DNA of 64,000 nucleotides from an uncultured Kordia sp. GTDB taxonomy: Bacteria > Bacteroidota > Bacteroidia > Flavobacteriales > Flavobacteriaceae. Shown here in pieces: positions 1 to 9,882 of this stretch (position 1 is its first letter; each line of letters starts with the position of its first letter). A program made the translations under genes and the position numbers. The stretch spans positions 1 to 64,000 of the forward strand of contig NZ_CANMEZ010000011.1 in assembly GCF_947496985.1 (NCBI RefSeq), given 5' to 3'. The notes beneath the pieces were generated by a model, which worked only from the letters and a program-made list of their open reading frames with translations, did no database searches and was not told the origin of the DNA.

Positions 1-4
1 TAAA

Positions 5-34
5 TCCTAAATAAACAACAACTCCTAAATAAAC
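5..34. repeat. Short direct repeat at window edge
   Basis: The 12-mer TCCTAAATAAAC occurs at 5-16 and again at 23-34, an 18-bp period. It lies in AT-rich non-coding sequence downstream of the DUF4294 gene. I see no open frame or hairpin in 1-144, and the repeat may be trivial. Confidence 0.3.
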
Positions 35-144
35 TCTACATTCCAATTATGAACTACTATATATTGTAATCAAAATCGCTATTACATATGTTTTGAGTTT
101 CTAAAAAGGGAAATAAAGCTACTATTTTTTATTGAACCGTGCAA

Positions 145-822
145 CTATTTCTTTTTCTGATCTTTAGCAGACCATTTATCTGTTAATTCTAGGTATGAGA
201 ATGGTAATGCAGAAGCTTGCCGCTCCAATTGTTTTTTAGAAAAAGCACGTTGTAGTATGTCTTCTATTAGATAATCTTCATGATTTGACTCTGGTTTAAA
301 CTCTCTTTTGAGCGATATATCAAATAAATTTGCAGTCGTATTGTACCAAAATGCTTTCCAACCACTTCGTAAACGCTTTATTAAGTTAAATGCAGTGTCT
401 CCTGTTTGACGGTGAATTAACTTTATGAGTATTTGCCCTTCCGTCTTCGTTAGTTTTTTGAGTTTTGCAGAAAGTTCACCTTCTATAAACTTCTGCACTC
501 TTTTAGTGTATCGTCTTCGTTTCGATTTTGAATCTATTTTATTTAATCTTTCATTTAATACTACTAAACGTTCAGCCGCCATTTTTGCATATGGATATAC
601 TTTTAATGTTTTCCTCCTTAATATAAGGTATCGAATGCGTTCTTCTTTTGACGTGAATTTTAGTTTATTGAATAGAATGACTTCTTCAAGATCGATGTGT
701 GAGCGTGGAATTGAATCTCCTTCTATTAGAAACTTTTTTGTAGTAGTTGTATCTTGCGGCATTATTTGCGCATTTCCAGCATACGATATAAGTACTATTA
801 GTATTAGGTAGACTTTTTTCAT
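145..822 (-). CDS. DUF4294 domain-containing exported protein
   Basis: This 225-residue protein starts with a cleavable signal peptide (residues 1-18, hydrophobic 'LILIVLISYAGNAQ'). A short acidic linker follows, then a basic, helix-rich body with the segment 'RKTLKVYPYAKMAAERL' and 'LIKLIHRQTGDTAFNLIKRL', which I recognise as the DUF4294 family of Bacteroidota. The function of that family is unknown. Export to the periplasm is inferred from the signal peptide. It is divergent from the M42 peptidase gene (105 bp between starts). The lysine-rich tail is typical of the family. Confidence 0.85.
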   Translation of the reverse strand: MKKVYLILIVLISYAGNAQIMPQDTTTTKKFLIEGDSIPRSHIDLEEVILFNKLKFTSKEERIRYLILRRKTLKVYPYAKMAAERLVVLNERLNKIDSKSKRRRYTKRVQKFIEGELSAKLKKLTKTEGQILIKLIHRQTGDTAFNLIKRLRSGWKAFWYNTTANLFDISLKREFKPESNHEDYLIEDILQRAFSKKQLERQASALPFSYLELTDKWSAKDQKKK

Positions 823-927
823 CTAGTAAAGATTCTTCAATTTTTATTCCAAAAATAACAATTCGTTCTATTATAACTATTAAATCTATTTTAATATTAT
901 TATTTTCGTTTGAATTAAATTAAAATT

Positions 928-2016
928 ATGGCAAAAAAGAAGATTATTAATAAAAAGTCTATGGCTTTTTTAGAAAAATATTTGAATAATCCAGCTCCTA
1001 CAGGTTATGAATGGAATGGACAAAAGATTTGGATGGATTATTTGAAACCTTATGTTGATGAGTTTATTACAGATTCATACGGAACTGCCGTTGGTGTTAT
1101 TAATCCAAAAGCAAAGTATAAAGTTGTTATTGAAGGGCATGCTGATGAAATTTCATGGTATGTAAATTATATTACAGATAATGGTTTATTGTATGTAATT
1201 AGAAATGGAGGAAGTGATCATCAGATTGCACCTTCTAAATGGGTTAATATTCATACGAAGAAAGGTATTGTAAAAGGTGTTTTTGGTTGGCCAGCTATTC
1301 ATACTAGAAATAGAGCTAAGGAAGAACCTCCAAAGATGGATAATATTTTTATTGATGTTGGATGCAGTACAAAGAAAGAAGTTGAAGAACTCGGCGTGCA
1401 TGTTGGTTGCGTGATTACGTATCCGGATGAGTTTCATGTGTTAAATAAAGATAAGTTTGTTTGTAGAGCTATTGATAATAGAGCTGGTGGATTTATGATT
1501 GCTGAAGTTGCACGTTTATTACATGAAAATAAAGTGAAGCTTCCGTTTGGATTGTATGTTACAAATTCTGTGCAGGAAGAAATTGGATTACGCGGAGCGG
1601 AAATGATTACAGAAACGATTCAACCAGATGTTGCTATTGTTACAGATGTTTGTCATGATACAACAACTCCTATGATTAATAAGAAAACACAAGGAGAAAC
1701 TAAAATGGGCGACGGACCTGTGATTTCATATGCGCCAGCCGTTCAGAATAAGTTGAGAGAACGTATTATTGATACTGCTGAAAAGAACAAAATCCCTTTT
1801 CAACGTATGGCTTCAAGTCGATCTACAGGAACAGACACAGATGCTTTTGCTTATAGTAATGGTGGTGTTCCTTCTGCATTAATCTCACTTCCACTACGTT
1901 ATATGCATACAACTGTGGAAACTGTACATAAGAATGATGTCGAGAATGTGATTCGTTTGATTTACGAAACATTACTTACTATTAAAGAAGGAGAAACGTT
2001 TAGCTATTTTGAATAA
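928..2016 (+). CDS. M42 family metallopeptidase (glutamyl/deblocking aminopeptidase type)
   Basis: This 362-residue cytosolic aminopeptidase has the full M42 di-metal signature. It carries the 'IEGHADEISW' histidine segment near residue 75, the bridging aspartate in 'AIDNRAGGF', the catalytic glutamate pair in 'SVQEEIGLRGA', a 'DVCHDTT' metal aspartate and a C-terminal histidine in 'LRYMHTTVE'. Family members remove N-terminal residues from peptides as large tetrahedral oligomers. There is no signal peptide. The length is normal and the ATG start follows an AT-rich leader. A terminator-like hairpin lies about 100 bp after the stop. Confidence 0.93.
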   Translation: MAKKKIINKKSMAFLEKYLNNPAPTGYEWNGQKIWMDYLKPYVDEFITDSYGTAVGVINPKAKYKVVIEGHADEISWYVNYITDNGLLYVIRNGGSDHQIAPSKWVNIHTKKGIVKGVFGWPAIHTRNRAKEEPPKMDNIFIDVGCSTKKEVEELGVHVGCVITYPDEFHVLNKDKFVCRAIDNRAGGFMIAEVARLLHENKVKLPFGLYVTNSVQEEIGLRGAEMITETIQPDVAIVTDVCHDTTTPMINKKTQGETKMGDGPVISYAPAVQNKLRERIIDTAEKNKIPFQRMASSRSTGTDTDAFAYSNGGVPSALISLPLRYMHTTVETVHKNDVENVIRLIYETLLTIKEGETFSYFE

Positions 2017-2464
2017 ATCGGTTCTTTTTCCAGATTATAGAATTTAGATCGCTTTGGAGATAGATTATATAGAAATAAAACCATTTATCAACACATATAA
2101 TAGAAGGAAGACAATTAAACCGAACTTGATTCAATATCTAGTTCGGTTTTTCTATAAGAATTGAAAAGTAGTTTGATGAAATGTTGGATCAAATCCAATA
2201 AGACGCTTTTCAAATAACGTACTATTTTCTACAAAAAGAACTCCTCTTCATATTACTACAAAAGAGAAGTTCTAACTAAAAAAACTAAATAATGTTTCTC
2301 TACCCTAAGCTACGCATCAGCAATTCTAATTTAATTGTAAATTTATTTTTAGATAGATCGTTATCACCTTTACCTCATCATTATAATAATCGTATGATGT
2401 ATGAAAAAATGTCCTTTTATTAAACTCATCAATCTTTTATGAATTACCAACACGTAGCTAGGGA
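2017..2464. other. Intergenic region after M42 gene
   Basis: This 448-bp stretch separates the convergent M42 and SusD genes. It contains the hairpin at 2117-2153 and otherwise AT-rich sequence without a convincing open frame on either strand. Confidence 0.6.
2117..2153 (+). terminator. Rho-independent terminator after M42 peptidase
   Basis: A perfect 9-bp stem (AAACCGAAC at 2117-2125, GTTCGGTTT at 2141-2149) with a 15-nt loop is followed by a T-rich tract. It lies 100 bp beyond the M42 stop codon. Confidence 0.7.
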
Positions 2465-3814
2465 TTAATATCCAGCATTTTGTTGTGTATCGGGGCATGC
2501 ATTGATTTGATTTTGCGGAATTGGAAATACCAATTCGTCCGCATCAAAAGAAAAACCTTCAATTGCAAATTGCCTTCTTTTGAAGTCATGCAAATATTGT
2601 CCTTCAAAAGCTAATTCAGCGATTCTTTCTGTCAATATATTATTCATTGTCGCTTGTACACTAGGCAGACCTACTCTGTTTCTGACGGCATCTAAATCTT
2701 GTTGTGGTGTTGCTCCCACAGAGGTTCCTTCTTCTAAATTAGCTTCTGCTCTAATCAATAATAATTCTGGCAAACGCATCAATTGAACATTTCCAAATTG
2801 ATTGTACCATTTAGTAGTATATCCATCTATGATCATAGCAACATTCGGGTTTGCATTTACCCCTCTATTTTGAGAAGTCAAAAAGCTGGTAAACCCATCC
2901 GTTACTCTTACATCTCCTCTACCACCTTGTATACTTGGTGCCCAAAAAGTATTCATTCCGTTAGCTCCATCTATTTCTGAAACTTGTATAGAGAAAATAT
3001 CTTCTGATGTATTTGCATCTTGTGCAAAAGCAAATCGATACGTAGGAACCATACTTGCTCCTGAATTATTGATAGCTTCGTTAGCCGCATCTCGAGCACC
3101 TTCATAGTTTCCTGTTTGAAGATATACTCTTGCCAATACTGCATTCACCGTTGCTTTGTTTGCGTAGATTCCATTACTTGAAGGCACTAAAGCACTTGCC
3201 GCAATTAAATCTGCTATAACTCTATCATATACTTGTTGTACAGTACTTCTCGATTCACAATTTGATGAGATATCACCACCATTAAAAGGACTTGCCTCTG
3301 TTTTTAATACAATACCAAGGTTTGAACTTGCATTTCCATCGCTATATGGTTTTGCAAATAGTTTTACCAATTCAAAGTGAATTAATGCTCTTGCAAATAA
3401 TGCTTCTCCTTCTACTCTATCGCTGTTTGCATCGTTTACAAAATCAATAGCTTCTAATACTAAATTTGCTCTGTTTATAGTACTATATCCAGTATTGAAT
3501 ATATTATTGATTCTACTATTTGTTGTAAGTATTTGTTTGTTTATAATTTGTTGCGGATCATTAAATGTTCCGCCAAATGTTATTTTCCCGTCTGCACCTA
3601 AGAGTTCTGACACAAAGATTAAATCGCCGCCAAGCAAACGTGTACTTGACATTGTATTGTAAACTCCATTGAGTGCTCCAATTACCTTTTCATTACTGTT
3701 TAATGCGTTACTTGCATTAAGCGTGTTTAAAGGCTCAACATCCACATAGTCTTCACATGAAAATGATAGGTATGCAATGATGATTACGATATATTTTATA
3801 TATTTATTTTTCAT
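2465..3814 (-). CDS. SusD/RagB family nutrient-binding outer-membrane lipoprotein
   Basis: This 449-residue lipoprotein has a lipobox (…AYLSFSC, Cys20) followed by the typical 'EDYVDVEPLNTLNASNAL' N-terminus of SusD proteins. The helical TPR-like core includes 'EALFARALIHFELVKLFAKPY', and a C-terminal RagB/SusD domain contains 'RLPELLLIRAEANL' and 'ERIAELAFEGQYLHDFKR'. SusD caps the SusC channel and captures glycans or peptides at the cell surface. It lies 11 bp downstream of susC in the same operon. No glycosidase, sulfatase or peptidase is next to the pair, so the substrate cannot be inferred. Confidence 0.95.
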   Translation of the reverse strand: MKNKYIKYIVIIIAYLSFSCEDYVDVEPLNTLNASNALNSNEKVIGALNGVYNTMSSTRLLGGDLIFVSELLGADGKITFGGTFNDPQQIINKQILTTNSRINNIFNTGYSTINRANLVLEAIDFVNDANSDRVEGEALFARALIHFELVKLFAKPYSDGNASSNLGIVLKTEASPFNGGDISSNCESRSTVQQVYDRVIADLIAASALVPSSNGIYANKATVNAVLARVYLQTGNYEGARDAANEAINNSGASMVPTYRFAFAQDANTSEDIFSIQVSEIDGANGMNTFWAPSIQGGRGDVRVTDGFTSFLTSQNRGVNANPNVAMIIDGYTTKWYNQFGNVQLMRLPELLLIRAEANLEEGTSVGATPQQDLDAVRNRVGLPSVQATMNNILTERIAELAFEGQYLHDFKRRQFAIEGFSFDADELVFPIPQNQINACPDTQQNAGY

Positions 3815-3825
3815 CTGTTTATTTT

Positions 3826-6795
3826 TTAAAATCCAACTTTTACTCCTAATGTTACTGTTTTCGCTTGTGGTGCTGAATAGAAATCTACACCTTGAAATAT
3901 ATTATTTCCATTCGCCAAAAAGTCTGTACTTACTTCTGGATCCCATCCATCATATTTTGTAAATGTTAATAGATTTTGTCCAGTTATATAGATTCGTAAA
4001 TCTGTTAGCTTAATTTTTTCTAATAGTTTCGGACCAAAATTATATCCTAATGAAATGTTTTTCAATCGTATGTATGAACCATCTTGCAAAAATCTACTTG
4101 ATGCCGCTGTTCCATTTCCTCGTAATAATCTTGGTTGCGGAACATCTGTATTTGGATTTTCTGGTGTCCAATAGTTTAATTCACTTGCTAATTGATTGTC
4201 TATGAAACTACCTCCAACCATAAATCCGTCAGCCGCTTTGTGTATTTTGTTTCCTTGAACTACATTGAATAAAAAGCTTACATCAATGTTTTTATATCGT
4301 AATTGATTTGTGATTCCTGCAATCCAATCTGGATTTGGACTTCCTAATACTTTGAAGTTTGCTGCATTCGGATTGTTTGTCGTTCCGCCTGTTCCGTCAT
4401 TTAAGTAATACAGTGCATCTCCATTAGCTGGATCAACACCTGCATATTCTCTTCCATAGAATACACCAATTGGTTCTCCTTCTATCAAAGCATTCATATA
4501 ACTATCATTCGTACTTAAAATTGGTTGTCCATTGATCAATTTTGTCACTCTGTTTTCATTTTTTGAAAAATTGACATTCGTTTCCCACGAAAAGTCTTTA
4601 CTATCTACATTTACGGTGTTTAGCGTAATTTCCAATCCTTTGTTTTCCATGTTTCCAACATTTGCAGAGAATCCTGTAAAACCAGAAGTTGCATCGATAG
4701 GTCTCCTTTGAATTAAATCTTTTGTTTGTTTTTTGTAATAGTTCAATTCAAGATTAATTCTATTATCAAAAAAACCTAGTTCTAATCCAACATCAAAAGT
4801 TGCTGTTGTTTCCCAAGACAAATCGTTGTTTGCTAACTGCGTTGGGGACAATCCTGCTAATTTATTGTAAGCTACTGGCGAGAATAGAGCCAAACTAGGA
4901 AAACCATTAAAGTTGTTACCGTTGATTCCGTAACTACTTCTTAGCTTCATGAAGCTGATAATTTTTGAATCTTTTAGAAATGATTCTTCTGAAATTTTCC
5001 AAGCTGCAGAAACTGCTGGAAAAAATACGCCGCCATCAAATGCCGAACTTTCATCATACCTTCCTGTAAAACCTACAATATATTTATTGTTCAATTTATA
5101 GGTTGCTCTACCAAAGTATGAGTAGAAACCATTATTGGCTGTAGAACCCAAAACGCCAGTAGGAACAGCGCCAGTCCCCGTTTGGTCTAACCCTGAAATA
5201 AACCCTGTAGCCGTTCCTCCAGCAATTTCTGTTCTAGTTTTTTGTGCTTCTGTTCCAATAACTACATTGATGTCATGCATTTCATTAAACTTTTTATCTA
5301 TGGTTGCATAGATTTTTGGGGAGAAGGTTTGAAACTTTGTGATCCTTGTTGAACCAAATCCTCCAGTAACTCCATTTCCTTGTGTATTTGCATTTTGAAA
5401 TACAAATGCTCTTGTTGATCCTCTATCTAAACCGAGTTCTCCTCGAATATTTAGCCAATCCGTAAATTTATAATCTGCATATAAGTTTGCTAAAATTCTA
5501 TCTGAAGTTGTATTTCTGGTAGAATTGGCATCTTCTATTAGCGCACTATAATATCCATTCACGATACTTCCTACTTGATCATAGCTAATTAAGTTTCCAT
5601 CTTCATCTCTTATTGGCGAAATTGGTGCTTGTGCCACTAACTGAATTGGCGTTGCAAATGCATTATCTCCTGCTACACTATTGGTTTCCAATCTACTTAG
5701 TGTAGTACTAATTCCAACACTAGCACGCTCATTCACATCGTGTTCAAAGTTTAGAATTCCGTTGAGTTTTTTTAAATCGTTTCCAATCAAAATACCTTCT
5801 TGATGATCGTATGATAAGTTTGTGTAGAATCTACTTTTTTCACTTCCGCCAGAAGCGCCAACATTAAACTGCACCAACTTTGCATTTCTAAAAGCTAAGT
5901 CTTGCCAATCAGTATTTACATCTTGCCCTTGCGCTAAATCTCCAAGAATGATATCTGAAAATAAATTTCCTGTGTCTTCCCCAAATCTATTAATAGCTGC
6001 AACTCTGAAAAAATCTCGATATTGTTCAGCATTCATGAAATCTCTAAGATTTGTAGGTTCACTAAAACCATTTTGAAAATCAACTCTGAATTGTGTTTTT
6101 CCTTGTTTTCCTTTTTTTGTTGTGATAAGAATTACGCCATTCGCACCACGCGAACCGTAAATCGCAGTTGCTGCAGCATCTTTTAACACTTCAATTGATT
6201 CAATATTATTAAAATTGATATCTCTGGTTCCACCAGCAATTACCAAACCATCTACAACATATAAAGGTTCGTTGTTTCCTCCAATAGAGTTAGTACCACG
6301 AATTCTCACTTTAATAGCACCATCAATTTTACCGCTTTGACTTTCAATAAAAACACCTGAAGCTTTACCAGATAATGCTTCTTGCAGAGAAGCTACCGGA
6401 GTATTGTCCAATTCTTCCGATTTTATCTTGGTAATAGCTCCTGTGTTGTCTACTTTGCTCGTTTTTCCATATCCAACAACTAATACTTCATTGAGCAAAG
6501 TAGCATCTTCTTCCATGGTAATATTTATAATCAACGTATCCGCTATTATTTTTTCTTGATTTTTAAATCCTATATACGAAAACACTAATACATCACTTTT
6601 TTTACAACTGATGGTATAGTTTCCGTCAAAATCTGTTTGTGTTCCGGTAGTTGTTCCTTTGACAATAATGGTAACTCCTAATAATGGTGTTCCTTTGTCA
6701 TCTACAATGTTACCTGTAACCTTTTTTTCCTGAGCTAATACTATATTGATATGAAACAGTAATAGTAAAAGCATTGTAATGTGTTTCTTTTTCAT
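3826..6795 (-). CDS. SusC/RagA family TonB-linked outer-membrane protein
   Basis: This 989-residue TonB-dependent transporter has a signal peptide at residues 1-21. A carboxypeptidase-D-like regulatory domain follows ('VTGNIVDDKGTPLLGVTI', about 25-110). The SusC plug carries 'LNEVLVVGYGKTSK' and 'LKDAAATAIYGSRGANGVI', and a 22-strand barrel ends in 'TVTLGVKVGF'. It imports substrates captured by the SusD partner using TonB energy. It is the first gene of a two-gene operon. There is no adjacent sigma/anti-sigma pair and no N-terminal STN domain, so it is probably not regulated by transmembrane anti-sigma signalling. Confidence 0.96.
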   Translation of the reverse strand: MKKKHITMLLLLLFHINIVLAQEKKVTGNIVDDKGTPLLGVTIIVKGTTTGTQTDFDGNYTISCKKSDVLVFSYIGFKNQEKIIADTLIINITMEEDATLLNEVLVVGYGKTSKVDNTGAITKIKSEELDNTPVASLQEALSGKASGVFIESQSGKIDGAIKVRIRGTNSIGGNNEPLYVVDGLVIAGGTRDINFNNIESIEVLKDAAATAIYGSRGANGVILITTKKGKQGKTQFRVDFQNGFSEPTNLRDFMNAEQYRDFFRVAAINRFGEDTGNLFSDIILGDLAQGQDVNTDWQDLAFRNAKLVQFNVGASGGSEKSRFYTNLSYDHQEGILIGNDLKKLNGILNFEHDVNERASVGISTTLSRLETNSVAGDNAFATPIQLVAQAPISPIRDEDGNLISYDQVGSIVNGYYSALIEDANSTRNTTSDRILANLYADYKFTDWLNIRGELGLDRGSTRAFVFQNANTQGNGVTGGFGSTRITKFQTFSPKIYATIDKKFNEMHDINVVIGTEAQKTRTEIAGGTATGFISGLDQTGTGAVPTGVLGSTANNGFYSYFGRATYKLNNKYIVGFTGRYDESSAFDGGVFFPAVSAAWKISEESFLKDSKIISFMKLRSSYGINGNNFNGFPSLALFSPVAYNKLAGLSPTQLANNDLSWETTATFDVGLELGFFDNRINLELNYYKKQTKDLIQRRPIDATSGFTGFSANVGNMENKGLEITLNTVNVDSKDFSWETNVNFSKNENRVTKLINGQPILSTNDSYMNALIEGEPIGVFYGREYAGVDPANGDALYYLNDGTGGTTNNPNAANFKVLGSPNPDWIAGITNQLRYKNIDVSFLFNVVQGNKIHKAADGFMVGGSFIDNQLASELNYWTPENPNTDVPQPRLLRGNGTAASSRFLQDGSYIRLKNISLGYNFGPKLLEKIKLTDLRIYITGQNLLTFTKYDGWDPEVSTDFLANGNNIFQGVDFYSAPQAKTVTLGVKVGF

Positions 6796-7220
6796 TGAAA
6801 TAATTTTTTTAGTTTATACTCCTTTAAATGCTAAAAAAAGTGCTCATGAAATTGATACATTGTTAATGCAATTTTTATACGTGTAGGGAATACAGTTTTA
6901 GAGAGAGTATACAGAAATCACGTTACTTTTTTTGCTATAATAAAAGAACTATACATTTCTATTTTTTCAGGGAATCCCTATAGATATTAACGCTTCCGAA
7001 GAAGGCTTACCTTTTATTTACACATACATGCTTGATTTGTGATAGCAGCTGTGAAAAGAATAGTATTGATACTGTATTTTTAAATACGGTTGTTGATTTT
7101 GATATGAAGTAAGATTCATATAGTTTTAACTTTTCCAAGCTTATACTATATATTATAGGTTTACATATAAAGGAAATGACAAAGGTTCTTGTTGTATGAT
7201 CACTAATTACAAAACAACTA
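6796..7220. other. Divergent promoter region of susC and TPR lipoprotein gene
   Basis: This 425-bp AT-rich region lies between two divergent genes and should hold both promoters. A minus-strand frame overlapping 7007-7330 runs into the start of the lipoprotein gene and looks non-coding. I see no strong hairpin or recognisable riboswitch. Confidence 0.5.
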
Positions 7221-8045
7221 ATGAAAATAATAATTGGAATTTTAATTGGCTTATTATTAGTAAGCTCATGCACAAACAGTAATGAAAAATCAAAATCCTC
7301 ACAAATGAGTACTTCTAAAATTGTGTTCACAGATTCTTTAGGAAATAAAATATCAAAAGAAGAATTAGCTAAATCAACTGGTTCTTTTAATTATGCGGTT
7401 CTCGGAATTGGAAGTATTTCTAAATCTGCGAAATTATTACACAATACTGCAAGACAACATGGACAAAACGGCGAGTATGAAAAAGCTATTACTACTTTAA
7501 AATTAGCCAGAAAAGAAGCTCCAGATTGGGCATATTCTGTATATGATTTGGCATATACGTATTTACTAAAAGACGATTTTGAAAAAGCTCTTACATATTA
7601 TCGTTTAACTGATAGTTTGGCTCCTGAAGGTTTTTATACTTCTAAAGTAGCACTACATACACTAGAAAAAGAGAAGAAAGGAGATTTTAAACAAGGACTT
7701 TATAAAATGTATATGTCACTTGAATGGATTACAGATCCTAAAGAAAAGTTACAAATGACAGAATTATTAGTTTCTAACTTCCCAACATTTGCTCCTGGTT
7801 GGAAAGATTATTCATCTCTCTTAGAAGGTGAAAAAAGAAAAAAAGCTATCGAAAAAGGATTGTCGTTAAATCCTGACGTGGAAACAAAAGGAATTTTGTT
7901 AATCAACAAAGCACTAACAATAGCAAATGAAGAAAATAAGGAACAAGCAATTAAAATATTGACGAACCTTATTTTCGATTCAACTACTACTCTCGGAAAT
8001 AGAGAACTTGCAAAATTTGCACTTAATACTATTTCTAAAGAATAA
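7221..8045 (+). CDS. TPR-repeat lipoprotein
   Basis: This 274-residue protein begins with a lipoprotein signal (LLLVSSC, lipid Cys17). It contains at least two TPR-like helical hairpins, for example 'GEYEKAITTLKLARKEAPDW' (about residues 90-109) and the following 'DDFEKALTYYRLTDSLAPEG'. TPRs mediate protein-protein contacts, but no specific partner is evident. Export and lipid anchoring are inferred from the signal. It is convergent with the AraC-type regulator, with 13 bp between stops. A 9-bp A/T-only inverted repeat (8042-8050/8054-8062) sits between the ends and could serve as a weak terminator. Confidence 0.8.
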   Translation: MKIIIGILIGLLLVSSCTNSNEKSKSSQMSTSKIVFTDSLGNKISKEELAKSTGSFNYAVLGIGSISKSAKLLHNTARQHGQNGEYEKAITTLKLARKEAPDWAYSVYDLAYTYLLKDDFEKALTYYRLTDSLAPEGFYTSKVALHTLEKEKKGDFKQGLYKMYMSLEWITDPKEKLQMTELLVSNFPTFAPGWKDYSSLLEGEKRKKAIEKGLSLNPDVETKGILLINKALTIANEENKEQAIKILTNLIFDSTTTLGNRELAKFALNTISKE

Positions 8046-8058
8046 TTTTTCTTAAAAA

Positions 8059-9561
8059 TTATGCCACGCGAACTGATTTAAGGTATTGCGAAGGCGTTTG
8101 TGCAAAATGCTTTTTGAATGATTTGTTAAACGTTACTTTGTTATTAAAACCAACTTCATAGGCAACATCAATAATATTTAAGTTGTGATGTATATCATTT
8201 CTCAATATTTGAGATGCTTCCATAATTCTATATTGATTGATTAATTCAAAGAAATTCAATTGAAAATGTTCATTAATGACTTGCGAAGTATTATGTCGCG
8301 TCGTATTCAACATTTTAGAAAGTCGTTCTAAATTAATGTCGTTCATTTTATAGATTTTCTGATCATTCAATAAATACAACAATTGTTCTTTAAGTTCATA
8401 CGATAAACTCTTTGTCAATCCTGAGTTTTTGTATTTGCTATATACTTTCTTGATATAGCTATTTGTAATAATTTTTGGCTGTACATATGCCATATAACCT
8501 ATATATAACATAGTTGAAATCATTACCAATATTTGAATATGGTATAAAAACTCATGATTATTTTCTCTTGGAATCACTTTTACAACCATTAATCCATATA
8601 TAGAATAGAATAATATATATGCACATATTAGTATAACTAAATTTCGTTGCCACCTTTTTACACGTTGACTGATTTTTGGTTTCTTTCGAATCTTTTTCAT
8701 GTATATGTTAACAGCAACACACACATATATAATAAGTGATGTAAGTTTTACTACAAACAATGGTTTCAAAAATGATTCATATACCACAGTACTTGTTCCT
8801 AAAGCTATTTTTAATTTTTCTTCTCCAGGAAGTGTCAACAAAGGCATTAAAAAAACAATAACAACAATTGTTGGTATCAAATGCAATAAATGTTTTTTAC
8901 GAAACACATATTTACTCGTGATACTTTTAAAATAGAAATAAATTAAAGGTCCATACATATATGAAAATATGGTTGACATAAACAAAACATGCGGATATCT
9001 GTAATTGAAATTCGATTTATGCAGAAACAAATGAAGTGTAAAAAAGGAATGTATAAAGATAAACGCGCTCATAAACATGATCGCTGTCTTATTTTTATTC
9101 CGTTTAAAATTCATAAGAATCGCAATAAAAAATCCAATTAAAGCAGAAAACAAATACAGCAAATTGAATTTCGAAAAGTTCAAACAATACTTTTTGGCTA
9201 TTTTTTCAAATGGCGCAGCATGTTGTAATGCGACAAATTCACTGTCATGGATAAAGTTAAAATCGTAACTTGTCTTAATATACTTATCTGTATAAAAAGA
9301 CGCTTTTTCCACTTCATGATTTTGCGCATGTTGGATCGCTAGCTCTTTATAAATAGGAATGCTATCTATAAGACTAGTACTTTCTTTTAAATTAGCTTCA
9401 TCATTAGAATAGGGAAACTCCTTTGATGTAGCATTTGACAATTTTGTAAACTCCGTTTGATGGTTAGGGTTATCTAGGTTGTGTCCAAAGACACACACAT
9501 CAGGGTTGAAAAAAATAAGAACAAATACCATCAAACGTGTTATTTGATTTAATTCTTTCAT
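8059..9561 (-). CDS. Membrane-bound AraC family transcriptional regulator
   Basis: This 500-residue protein combines an N-terminal hydrophobic signal/anchor (residues 10-25), a short periplasmic segment, about seven transmembrane helices (roughly 130-360) and a C-terminal AraC-type DNA-binding domain (about 400-498). The DNA-binding domain includes 'LERLSKMLNTTRHNTSQVIN' and 'IIDVAYEVGFNNKVTFNKSF'. This layout is common in Flavobacteriaceae and couples a membrane signal directly to DNA binding. It is divergent from the three GG-leader precursor genes. The shared 321-bp region holds two ATTTATAAAT boxes 21 bp apart, the spacing expected for an AraC dimer. That it controls the array is inference. 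Confidence 0.88.
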   Translation of the reverse strand: MKELNQITRLMVFVLIFFNPDVCVFGHNLDNPNHQTEFTKLSNATSKEFPYSNDEANLKESTSLIDSIPIYKELAIQHAQNHEVEKASFYTDKYIKTSYDFNFIHDSEFVALQHAAPFEKIAKKYCLNFSKFNLLYLFSALIGFFIAILMNFKRNKNKTAIMFMSAFIFIHSFFTLHLFLHKSNFNYRYPHVLFMSTIFSYMYGPLIYFYFKSITSKYVFRKKHLLHLIPTIVVIVFLMPLLTLPGEEKLKIALGTSTVVYESFLKPLFVVKLTSLIIYVCVAVNIYMKKIRKKPKISQRVKRWQRNLVILICAYILFYSIYGLMVVKVIPRENNHEFLYHIQILVMISTMLYIGYMAYVQPKIITNSYIKKVYSKYKNSGLTKSLSYELKEQLLYLLNDQKIYKMNDINLERLSKMLNTTRHNTSQVINEHFQLNFFELINQYRIMEASQILRNDIHHNLNIIDVAYEVGFNNKVTFNKSFKKHFAQTPSQYLKSVRVA

Positions 9562-9882
9562 AGCAATACGGTTTACTTAAAGATACAAATTAATTCCAGA
9601 AATTTAGATTTTTTTGGTATCTCCCGATAAAGCTTTACCCATTTTTAGATGATTTATGACACTCATTATTAAGTTATTTCCTATTATAATTATGTTAATT
9701 GCAATATATTTTTTGATGTAGTCTAAAGGTGAAATAAAAAATAAGCGCTTTATTTTCAAATTTTTAAACGGCATTTATAAATACTATACTGCTATTTATA
9801 AATCACGATTGTATCCTTTTTTAATCACAATTCTTTTTTGATAGCTTTAAACTCAGTTATTAACTATAAACTATATATTATT
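9562..9882. other. Divergent regulatory region between AraC regulator and precursor array
   Basis: These 321 bp have no convincing open frame. They contain the paired ATTTATAAAT boxes (9773-9782 and 9794-9803). Just before the precursor start they contain the leader TTAACTATAAACTATATAT, which recurs almost unchanged before the second precursor. Confidence 0.6.
9773..9803 (+). promoter_or_regulatory. Direct pair of palindromic boxes upstream of precursor 1
   Basis: ATTTATAAAT, itself a palindrome, occurs at 9773-9782 and 9794-9803, exactly 21 bp apart. It is followed by CACGATTGTAT. The same arrangement and flank occur upstream of precursor 3. A pair of sites on one DNA face is what an AraC-type dimer binds, so this is a candidate operator. 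That role is inference. Confidence 0.5.

Noticed and set aside
7007-7330. 107-codon minus-strand frame overlapping the TPR lipoprotein start
   Set aside because: It runs antisense through the lipoprotein signal sequence, is rich in Ile/Phe as expected for antisense of AT-rich DNA, and has no recognisable domain.
9838-9882. Upstream start of precursor 1
   Set aside because: Sister peptides start at the residue matching 9883, and the extension overlaps the conserved untranslated leader.
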